Assembly: GCA_018623785.1 (NCBI GenBank)
Contig: JAAZVD010000074.1
Location: 1-7,364, forward strand
Length of the DNA: 7,364 bases
Reading direction: 5' to 3'
Origin: Bacteroidota bacterium
GTDB taxonomy: Bacteria; Bacteroidota; Rhodothermia; Rhodothermales; UBA10348
Shown piece by piece: positions 1 to 5,319 of this stretch. Within the stretch, counting starts at the first letter, position 1. Each line of letters opens with the position of its first letter. A model generated the notes under the pieces. It was not told the origin of the DNA. It searched no databases and was given only the letters and a program-made list of their open reading frames with translations. Both the position numbers and the translations under genes were made by a program.

Positions 1-1362
1 AAACCATGAACCTGCTACCTGAAGCATGACATCCAGATCATCCCGTATGCGAAGTCGTGAACCTAGGAGGCCATTATACAGGAGTTCATCCCGGTCGTCG
101 GGATTGACCTCCGGCGTGTCGTGTCGCAAGATGTTTGCCGACCCATCAATCTGAATGTCCCATCGTTTCATAATGGTGCCTTGCATCGAGGCCTGCAACC
201 CGAAAAAGCCCCGCTCATTATCCGCTTGACGCAACAGGTTACGTTTTTGCGCCGCTTGCGCAGGCGGCAGCTCCTCCGCATTGGTCAGACGACGGCGCTC
301 AACGTCAGCCCCGGCAGAGGCTGCGATCCGAGCCCGGAGGCGATTCCCTTCAAATCGTGAGGCCACACGAGCCTCGACGGTTCGGCGACCAAAATCAGAG
401 TCAAAAAACAATGCCTCAGCAGGTGCCCGCAAGGTCTGTACCTTCCGGGAATTGGTCGAGATGTCCACCGATCCCGTAAGCCAGAGAAGGTTGGTCAAGC
501 GGGTCTCAATATCCACGCCGACAAGCAGCGTGTCCGACTGCGTGGATTCTACTGTTTCCGCCTTCCGACCGATGGCATCTTCGCGATTGAGAAAGGAGGC
601 AGCCTGGTAGGCATCCCGACGTACACTGGCACCGGAGAGACGGGTTTGAAGCCGCGTATTTCCAAAAAGTCGCTCGCTCTCCAGCAGGGATCGTACTACA
701 CGACCTGTCCTAGGACTCATACGCTGCACCTGCGCTACGCCTTCCATGCGCGTAACATATCCCCCGAGATCGGTTTTGGGGAGCCCGAAACGCATACCGG
801 CAGCCAAGCCAGCATCGGTCCGAACCGGTGCCTCAGCGGCGGTCATCCCGAATCCTGGACGTGCATCCACGGCCAGACCCAACGCAGGCTCCAGCCAGAG
901 CCGCCCGTAGGTCTCGAACCGAAAACCAGCCCACAGATCTTGGCGAAACACACGACTCAGACTGTACCAATCCGCGCCGCCGAACAGAACGGGACCGCCG
1001 GGCCCGGTACCTTTTTGGGATGAAGCTGAGAAGCGGGTCCTGTTCTCATCCCTGAAGCTGAGACCATCGTTGAAAAGCAAGAAGGCATCGGAGCGAAAGC
1101 GATTCTCCAGATCCAACTGCCATGAACCCATCGTCATGGAGGAGCGGACGCCTGTGCTCCATCGATACCGATTAACGTCGCGCTCAAACCCGGACTGCAA
1201 TTGCAGACGCGCAGGGTCCTGTGCCACCTGTGCTCGAACTGCGTCCAGAGGAATGAACCCGACCAGACCTGCAAGCACCAGAATGACCCATGACTTGCCA
1301 TGCTCAAAGCTGGTGGCATACGCAAAGAACTTGCGTCCAGGAGGCATCGCGTGCACGCTCAT
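1..1362 (-). CDS. Exported, probably outer-membrane beta-barrel protein (3' end beyond the window)
   Basis: On the minus strand an uninterrupted frame of 454 codons runs from the ATG at 1362-1360 to the left edge, so the C-terminus is missing. The N-terminus has a basic region, a hydrophobic stretch at about residues 24-39 (SWVILVLAGLVGFIPL) and a likely signal peptidase I site after VRA at residue 44. I see no lipobox cysteine. The mature part has many short strands of alternating polar and hydrophobic residues with aromatic residues (WSTGVRS, WQLDLENRF, DLWAGFRFETYGRLWL, WDIQIDGSANI), and turns rich in D, N and G, as in outer-membrane barrels. I recognise no named family. The chosen ATG overlaps the stop of the upstream HIT gene (ATGA), which suggests translational coupling; in-frame ATGs at 1374 and 1347 are alternatives. 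The reading frame and export are well supported, the barrel is inferred, and no substrate can be named. Confidence 0.8.
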   Translation of the reverse strand, partial: MSVHAMPPGRKFFAYATSFEHGKSWVILVLAGLVGFIPLDAVRAQVAQDPARLQLQSGFERDVNRYRWSTGVRSSMTMGSWQLDLENRFRSDAFLLFNDGLSFRDENRTRFSASSQKGTGPGGPVLFGGADWYSLSRVFRQDLWAGFRFETYGRLWLEPALGLAVDARPGFGMTAAEAPVRTDAGLAAGMRFGLPKTDLGGYVTRMEGVAQVQRMSPRTGRVVRSLLESERLFGNTRLQTRLSGASVRRDAYQAASFLNREDAIGRKAETVESTQSDTLLVGVDIETRLTNLLWLTGSVDISTNSRKVQTLRAPAEALFFDSDFGRRTVEARVASRFEGNRLRARIAASAGADVERRRLTNAEELPPAQAAQKRNLLRQADNERGFFGLQASMQGTIMKRWDIQIDGSANILRHDTPEVNPDDRDELLYNGLLGSRLRIRDDLDVMLQVAGSWF

Positions 1363-1703
1363 CCCGGCGGCCATCGAAGTTGGCGACCACCCATGAGATG
1401 AAGATGCAGGTGCGGCACGGTCTGCTGACCGTGCCGCCCGCAGTTGAACACGGTCCGGTATCCTTCGCCCAATCCCTCCTGGGCAGCAATCCGTGTGGCA
1501 CACACAATGAGGTGGCCAACCAGCCTCGTGTCCTCCTTGGTCAGATCGTCCAACGAAGGGATAGGCTTGCGGGGCACAACCAGAATGTGCACAGGCGCTT
1601 GTGGTTGGATATCCCTGAAGGCGATACACTCGTCGTCTTCATAGACCATGTCGGAGGGAATCTCCCTATCTGCAATCTTCTGGAAAAGTGTCTTCTCGGG
1701 CAT
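1359..1703 (-). CDS. HIT-family (HinT-like) purine nucleoside phosphoramidase/nucleotide hydrolase
   Basis: A 114-residue protein, the full usual length of bacterial HinT/PKCI-type HIT proteins. The N-terminus (TLFQKIADREIPSDMVYEDD) has the typical family start, PVHILVVPRK at 37-46 is the central strand motif, and the signature lies at about 94-107 with the triad H98-x-H100-x-H102 followed by LMGGR. The C-terminus ends in WPPG, as is common in the family. Family members hydrolyse AMP-linked phosphoramidates and adenylated intermediates in the cytoplasm, the middle histidine acting as nucleophile. The gene is divergent from the pterin genes and its stop overlaps the start of the exported protein downstream, so the two are probably co-transcribed; no functional link between them is evident. 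Family assignment is firm; the physiological substrate is unknown. Confidence 0.95.
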   Translation of the reverse strand: MPEKTLFQKIADREIPSDMVYEDDECIAFRDIQPQAPVHILVVPRKPIPSLDDLTKEDTRLVGHLIVCATRIAAQEGLGEGYRTVFNCGRHGQQTVPHLHLHLMGGRQLRWPPG

Positions 1704-1955
1704 TATGACAATGGGTAAAAAGGACTATCCAAACCGAAGGGGAAAGCAATGACTCTGTCTTCTCTGACGGGGAATATAGGTGATGCAGCGCTCCGTCGTG
1801 ATGCGTCATCGTGGCTCCCTGCCCTACCGCCCTTGCGGGGTATTCATTCGTACCGGGAGCTACAAAGATCTTGAAACAGATGACGCTCTGGCGGCACACA
1901 AAGCGGCAAGGTGGGGTACACAAGCCCTCCGAAGACTCTCTCAAAGCACCACGTT
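1704..1955. promoter_or_regulatory. Divergent intergenic region between the HIT gene and the pterin genes
   Basis: These 252 bases separate two genes that start in opposite directions, so promoters for both must lie here or in the gene edges. I see no convincing -35/-10 pair and no Bacteroidetes-type -33/-7 pair. Recognisable structure is a direct repeat of GTGATGC (1780-1786 and 1798-1804, 18 bases apart), an imperfect palindrome GATG-CGT-CATC at 1800-1810, and a set of nested inverted repeats at 1814-1860 described separately. Short open frames here on both strands overlap the flanking genes and look like chance. The role is inferred from gene orientation only. Confidence 0.5.
1814..1860. 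other. Nested inverted repeats, possible three-way-junction fold or operator
   Basis: GCTCCC at 1814-1819 pairs with GGGAGC at 1855-1860 (6 bp). Between them CCGC at 1827-1830 pairs with GCGG at 1835-1838 around a 4-base loop, and directly next to it GGTA at 1839-1842 pairs with TACC at 1851-1854 around an 8-base loop. Together this could fold as a small three-way junction in RNA of either strand. It lies about 95 bases before the pterin-synthase start on the plus strand and about 110 bases before the HIT start on the minus strand. Each stem is short and GC-rich, so chance is a real alternative. It does not match any riboswitch I know. Confidence 0.25.
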
Positions 1956-2369
1956 ATGCCCACGGTCCACATCACCCGGAAAACCCATTTCAACGCGGCG
2001 CACCGACTGCACAACCCCCAGAAAAGTGACGCCTGGAACGAAGCCGCGTACGGTAAATGCAACTATCCGAACTGGCATGGACACAATTATGACCTGGAGG
2101 TGACCATCGCCGGCGAACCTGACCCCGAAACCGGATATGTCATGGACCTGGGTCGTCTGAAAGAGATCATCCATGAGGCCATCATTGAGCCGTGCGACCA
2201 CCGCAATCTGAACCTGGATGTGGACTTTCTGGAAGGAATCATCCCATCGGCTGAGAACCTGGTCGTGGCCTTCTGGCGCCAGTTGGAGCCCCGGATAACG
2301 GATGCTCGCCTGGTGTCGGTACGACTGTGGGAAACCGAACGCAATGTGGCGGAATACCGTGGTCAGTGA
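1956..2369 (+). CDS. 6-pyruvoyltetrahydropterin synthase / 6-carboxytetrahydropterin synthase family (COG0720), PTPS-II-type motif
   Basis: A 137-residue enzyme, normal family length. It acts on 7,8-dihydroneopterin triphosphate, the product of the FolE encoded next door. Zinc ligands are visible as H16 (FNAAHRL) and H41/H43 in WHGHNY; C35 in GKCN is the catalytic cysteine; D81-H82 (CDHRN) completes the catalytic set; and E126 in WETERN is the pterin-anchoring glutamate. The spacing from Cys to HGH is five residues (CX5HGH), the pattern of eukaryotic BH4-forming PTPS, whereas QueD of queuosine synthesis has CX3HGH. The stretch DPETGYVMDLGRLKE also resembles animal PTPS. The ATG at 1956 places the conserved HFNAAHRL motif about ten residues in; an in-frame ATG at 1911 would add 15 unconserved residues. 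folE follows after 33 bases, so an operon is likely. Family is certain; BH4 rather than queuosine precursor is an inference. Confidence 0.92.
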   Translation: MPTVHITRKTHFNAAHRLHNPQKSDAWNEAAYGKCNYPNWHGHNYDLEVTIAGEPDPETGYVMDLGRLKEIIHEAIIEPCDHRNLNLDVDFLEGIIPSAENLVVAFWRQLEPRITDARLVSVRLWETERNVAEYRGQ

Positions 2370-2402
2370 GTCCATTCAGATCCGCTCAACCCGTTACGCC
2401 GT

Positions 2403-3011
2403 ATGAAACCAGAGCGCTTGTTCAGCGAATCGCATACCTACGACGTCACTACCGTCGAGCGTATTGCACGTAACGTCTCCTCGACGTTGGCTGCCCTTGG
2501 CGAAGACCCTTCGCGGGAGGGACTGCTGAAAACGCCCGAGCGCGTAGCCAAGGCCCAGCTTTTCTTGACGCAGGGCTATGGTCAGGATGCCGTCCAAATA
2601 CTTCGCAGTGCCGTCTTCGAAGAAAGCTACGACGAGATGATCCTAGTCAAGGACATCGAACTCTACAGCATGTGCGAGCACCACATGGTACCGTTTTTTG
2701 GCAAAGCCCACGTAGCCTATATCCCCGACGGGCACATTGTCGGGCTGTCCAAGATCCCCCGCGTGGTGGACGTCTACGCGCGGCGGCTCCAGGTTCAGGA
2801 GCGATTGACCATGCAGATTCGCACTGCCATCGAGGAGGCGCTCCGTCCGCAGGGAGTCGCTGTCGTCATCGAGGCCACCCACCTGTGCATGGTCATGCGC
2901 GGGGTGCAAAAGCAGCGTTCTGTAACCACCACCAGCTCGATGTCGGGGCCATTTTTGAACAACACCCACACCCGGGCGGAATTCATGCGCCTGATCAGCA
3001 CGAGCGACTGA
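2403..3011 (+). CDS. folE: GTP cyclohydrolase I
   Basis: A 202-residue protein, typical of type IA GTP cyclohydrolase, which converts GTP to 7,8-dihydroneopterin triphosphate and formate at the head of folate, biopterin and queuosine pathways. Family motifs are in order: [12 protein letters not shown] (40-50), the SMCEHH zinc motif (C91, H94), [11 protein letters not shown] (100-110), [20 protein letters not shown] (114-133), ATHLCM with H160 and zinc ligand C162, and the C-terminal [10 protein letters not shown] with RAEFMRLI. All zinc-binding and catalytic positions corresponding to E. coli C110, H113, H179 and C181 are present, so it should be active. The ATG at 2403 lies 33 bases after the PTPS-type gene, with no clear ribosome binding site. 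It converges with the YqgE gene, with 38 bases between the two stops. Confidence 0.97.
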   Translation: MKPERLFSESHTYDVTTVERIARNVSSTLAALGEDPSREGLLKTPERVAKAQLFLTQGYGQDAVQILRSAVFEESYDEMILVKDIELYSMCEHHMVPFFGKAHVAYIPDGHIVGLSKIPRVVDVYARRLQVQERLTMQIRTAIEEALRPQGVAVVIEATHLCMVMRGVQKQRSVTTTSSMSGPFLNNTHTRAEFMRLISTSD

Positions 3012-3049
3012 TTGGCACCCTCTGCGGCCTGCTCCGAAGCCGAAGGACC

Positions 3050-3613
3050 TCAGTTCATACTGGGGTGATCGGGGAAATTGGCCAGGATGGCAAAGGCCCC
3101 ACCCATGGACCGCAATGTCTGACCCCAAACAGCCGTCTCGGCTGTGTCAAACACGGTATCGGGCGTAGCCTCGGCCAGCACCCATCCCCTGCTGCCCACC
3201 TCCTGAGCCAACTGACCGGGAGACCAACCCGCATAGCCCAGGAAAAACCGGATGTCGTCCATATCCAGGACGCCCGATTGGACACCCGCTATCACGGCCT
3301 CAAAATCCCCTCCCCAATACACGTCGGTACGAACTTCAACGCCGCCGGGAATGTGCTCGGGAACCCGGTGAAGAAAATGAAGCGTCTCAGGCTGAACAGG
3401 GCCGCCCCAACCGATTTCCTCGTCAAGGGCGGGTAACTCCTCGATGACCTGTCGCATGACCACGTCAAGGGATCGATTGAGGATCAGTCCGAAACTCCCT
3501 GCATCCGTGTGATCGCACAAAAGAACCACGGCCCGGTGAAAATGGGGATCCCACTGCATGGGGGGTGCAACTAGCAAAGCCCCGGCTTTGAGTGATATCT
3601 GATCCTTGATCAC
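3050..3613 (-). CDS. YqgE/AlgH family protein (UPF0301, DUF179)
   Basis: A 187-residue protein of the usual family length. Characteristic segments are visible: the N-terminal GALLVAPP at 11-18 and HRAVVLLCDH at 26-35, GSFGLILNRSL at 39-49, GWGGPVQPETLHFLH at 68-82, and the strongly conserved RFFLGYAGWSPGQLAQE at 122-138, followed by W144 (SRGWVLAEA) and the late tryptophan in AVWGQTL. The family is soluble and cytoplasmic; its biochemical role is unsettled, and the old AlgH name refers to an alginate regulation phenotype in Pseudomonas that need not apply here. The gene starts 13 bases after the stop of the Trp-rich hypothetical protein, on the same strand, so the two are probably co-transcribed. 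It converges with folE. Family certain, function unknown. Confidence 0.95.
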   Translation of the reverse strand: MIKDQISLKAGALLVAPPMQWDPHFHRAVVLLCDHTDAGSFGLILNRSLDVVMRQVIEELPALDEEIGWGGPVQPETLHFLHRVPEHIPGGVEVRTDVYWGGDFEAVIAGVQSGVLDMDDIRFFLGYAGWSPGQLAQEVGSRGWVLAEATPDTVFDTAETAVWGQTLRSMGGAFAILANFPDHPSMN

Positions 3614-3626
3614 GGGGAGTACCTCA

Positions 3627-4073
3627 TCAGGATGGTGTGGTTGGCCTCGGGTGTTCGAATTCCTTTACCAGCGCTTTCCGGGCGCCAACCCACCAGTCCG
3701 GCCCCCGAGTAATGGAACTAATGGTAACGTCTGCAAAGTGTGGAATCAATGCTATCAACTCATCCGAAATCAGATGCCACTCTTCATCCACCACCATCTG
3801 CGCAATGTCGTCAGCCTTGGTGGCTGTCCAGCGCCATTTATGCCGCAGGGCTTCGGCCTTCTTCCAGTAATTACGGTCATCCCATGCGCGAGCGCTTTGT
3901 TCAATGGTCTCACCGATCCCTCGCAGACTGAACACCAGGAAGGCAACCATGTCTGCCCACTCGTCATCGAGGGTATGACGTTCGGCCAGCAGTCGAATGA
4001 CTTCGGCGCATGATCGGCGGTGCATGTTTCGGCGTTTGGCCGGCGTATCGCCGGTCTGTACGATGCGACCCAT
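3627..4073 (-). CDS. Trp-rich, mostly helical conserved-looking protein of unknown function
   Basis: A 148-residue protein without signal peptide or membrane segment. The N-terminus is very basic (MGRIVQTGDTPAKRRNMHRRS, about residues 1-21); the rest looks alpha-helical and contains eight tryptophans (W39, 64, 70, 80, 82, 99, 127, 128). Distinct segments are SCAEVIRLLAERHTLDDEWAD, SARAWDDRNYWKKAEALRHK, RWTATKADDIAQMV and LIPHFADVTISSITRGPDWW. The density of W, D, R and H in short motifs suggests a conserved fold, not a chance ORF. It is the first gene of a likely two-gene unit with yqgE, 13 bases downstream. I do not recognise a named domain and assign no function. That it is a real gene is likely, judging by length, tight spacing and lack of a competing frame. 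Confidence 0.75.
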   Translation of the reverse strand: MGRIVQTGDTPAKRRNMHRRSCAEVIRLLAERHTLDDEWADMVAFLVFSLRGIGETIEQSARAWDDRNYWKKAEALRHKWRWTATKADDIAQMVVDEEWHLISDELIALIPHFADVTISSITRGPDWWVGARKALVKEFEHPRPTTPS

Positions 4074-4300
4074 GGTAGATTCGAACCGGGAGGTGAAGGA
4101 GGTGAGTGAGATGAACAGGGGGACCCTCAGGGGACCAAGCCCAACATACGCCGCTGGCCGCGCTCCCGCCCAATCATGACAGGCGGAGCCGATCCGCCGG
4201 GGAACCCTGTAATGAATTCCTGCCTGCTAAGAAGGGAACTGCGAAGCCTGTCATTTCGACCTATCTTGCCGGTCGTACCCATGTCTTCTCGTAGTGCCAC
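4074..4300. promoter_or_regulatory. Divergent intergenic region upstream of the SDR gene and the Trp-rich protein gene
   Basis: This 227-base gap lies between two divergently oriented genes and should hold both promoters. I cannot point to a convincing promoter hexamer pair. It contains an inverted repeat GGCGGA/TCCGCC at 4182-4198, a smaller one CGACC/GGTCG at 4257-4275 about 25 bases before the SDR start, and a short direct repeat GGGGACC around 4119-4137. Short open frames here overlap the neighbouring genes and show no family signature. The assignment rests on orientation. Confidence 0.45.
4182..4198. repeat. Perfect inverted repeat, 6-bp arms with 5-base spacer
   Basis: GGCGGA at 4182-4187 and TCCGCC at 4193-4198 are perfect inverted arms around GCCGA. 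There is no T-run on either side, so it is a poor intrinsic terminator. Its position in a divergent promoter region makes an operator or a 5' leader hairpin possible, but a single GC-rich 6-bp repeat may arise by chance. Confidence 0.35.
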
Positions 4301-5095
4301 ATGGACCTGTCCGGAAACATCATTTGGATTACAGGTGCCTCTTCTGGTATCGGTCGTGCTCTGGCCATGGAATGCGCCAGGCAGGGTGCGACGCTCATGC
4401 TTACAGCCCGGCGGGTGGAGGCCCTTGAGGCCACCCGGTCTGCCTGTGAACGATCCGAAGACCATCGGTGCATGATACACGATGTGACGGCCCATGAGAC
4501 CCACGCGGCCGTATTCAACAGCATCCTGGACACGTGGGGGCGGCTCGATATGGTCATACTCAATGCCGGCATTGGACAACGAGGAAGCGTGCAGGAGACG
4601 GACCCCGAGGTCGAGCGCCGGATCATGGAGATCAACTATTTCGGATGCACGGAAGTAGTGCATACCGTGCTTCCGCATTTTTTGGAGCGCAACGATGGGT
4701 ATTTCGTGGTAACCTCGAGCGTCATGGGTACGCTCTCCACACCACGCAGAGCCACCTATGCAGCCTCGAAGCATGCCTTGCACGGCTTTTTCGAAGGACT
4801 TCGGGCTGAATTGTATCAAACCCGTATCGGCCTAACCCTCTTATGCGCTGGGTATATTAGGACGGACATCAGTTTTCATTCTGTGAGAGGGGATGGTGAG
4901 GGGTACGGTGCCATGGATGATCAGCACTGCACGGCCATGCCGGCCAGCACGTTTGCACGTCGTGCTGTCAAGGCCATCAGCCTGCGAAAACCCATGGTCT
5001 TCATCGGCGGACCGGAGCGCTTTGCCCCTCTCCTGCAGCGGCTTTCTCCGGGACTTGTTCGCTGGCTGCTTCCCAGAATGGTAACCCGGGATTGA
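4301..5095 (+). CDS. Classical short-chain dehydrogenase/reductase (SDR) family oxidoreductase
   Basis: A 264-residue NAD(P)-dependent Rossmann enzyme of usual length. It shows TGASSGIG at 11-18 for the cofactor, ARR at 36-38 (basic residues after strand 2 favour NADP), the DV acid pair near 61, LNAG at 87-90, N112 in MEINYFG, and the catalytic S140 (VTSSVMG), Y153 and K157 (TYAASKHAL). The usual PG after strand 6 is replaced by AG (LCAGYIRTDI, 181-190). The tail FAPLLQRLSPGLVRWLLPRM is amphipathic and could touch the membrane, as in DHRS7-like members, which this sequence resembles. The ATG at 4301 puts the cofactor motif at the normal position. It stands alone downstream of a divergent region. 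The substrate is unknown; a pterin-reductase role beside the folE/PTPS pair is possible but unsupported by motifs. Confidence 0.92.
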   Translation: MDLSGNIIWITGASSGIGRALAMECARQGATLMLTARRVEALEATRSACERSEDHRCMIHDVTAHETHAAVFNSILDTWGRLDMVILNAGIGQRGSVQETDPEVERRIMEINYFGCTEVVHTVLPHFLERNDGYFVVTSSVMGTLSTPRRATYAASKHALHGFFEGLRAELYQTRIGLTLLCAGYIRTDISFHSVRGDGEGYGAMDDQHCTAMPASTFARRAVKAISLRKPMVFIGGPERFAPLLQRLSPGLVRWLLPRMVTRD

Positions 5096-5241
5096 GCCCA
5101 CGCTGGCGGAACCGTATCTATCCCGCCATCCGAAAGATCTCCTTCTATCCGGGCGTGGTGCTACGGCACGACACCATTGACCGTGCAACGATCCGGAAAA
5201 GGACCCGTAGGCTTATAGAGAACCGTTACTCATGCGAGTGA
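5092..5241 (+). CDS. Possible small basic protein (49 residues) overlapping the SDR stop
   Basis: Immediately after the SDR gene a different frame stays open. A TTG at 5092-5094 overlaps the SDR stop (TTGA), and the frame ends with TGA at 5239-5241. The product would be Arg-rich, with segments such as RWRNRIYPAIRKISFYPG and RTRRLIENRY, and is not an obvious shadow of a gene on the other strand. It could be a translationally coupled small gene, the worn remnant of a longer gene, or chance. I recognise no family, there is no ribosome binding site, and the start codon is weak. It is listed because it fills most of the SDR to DUF4097 gap. Confidence 0.2.
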   Translation: MSPRWRNRIYPAIRKISFYPGVVLRHDTIDRATIRKRTRRLIENRYSCE

Positions 5242-5319
5242 AACCCGAGGACACCGGTTCCTTCTACTCGGCCATTGATTCGATTACCGTTCGAGTGCCC
5301 ATTACCTGCCGCCGTACCT

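Noticed and set aside
121..1055. Four plus-strand open frames of 75-125 codons
   Set aside because: They lie opposite the continuous minus-strand frame 1-1362, which has a signal peptide and barrel-like composition; their products are low-complexity and Arg/Pro/Ser-rich without motifs.
1839..1854. T-arm-like hairpin suggesting a tRNA
   Set aside because: GGTA-ttcattcg-TACC has a 4-bp stem and 8-base loop without the TTC-purine-A signature, and no acceptor, D or anticodon arms can be drawn around it.
1666..1944. 92-codon minus-strand frame overlapping the HIT start
   Set aside because: It enters the HIT gene in another frame and has Cys/His-rich content without domain signals.
2672..3436. 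254-codon plus-strand frame spanning the folE end and the YqgE gene
   Set aside because: Both covered genes are strongly recognisable in other frames; this frame is a +1 shadow of folE continuing antisense to yqgE.
4127..4819. 230-codon minus-strand open frame
   Set aside because: It overlaps the SDR gene, whose complete set of catalytic motifs is on the plus strand.
5177..5218. TTGACC and TTATAG as a promoter for the DUF4097-like gene
   Set aside because: The hexamers are about 30 bases apart, far from the required 16-19.
5275..5319. TTG at 5275 as the start of the DUF4097-like protein
   Set aside because: The signal peptide begins exactly at the ATG at 5320; the 15 extra residues would place a non-basic segment before it.
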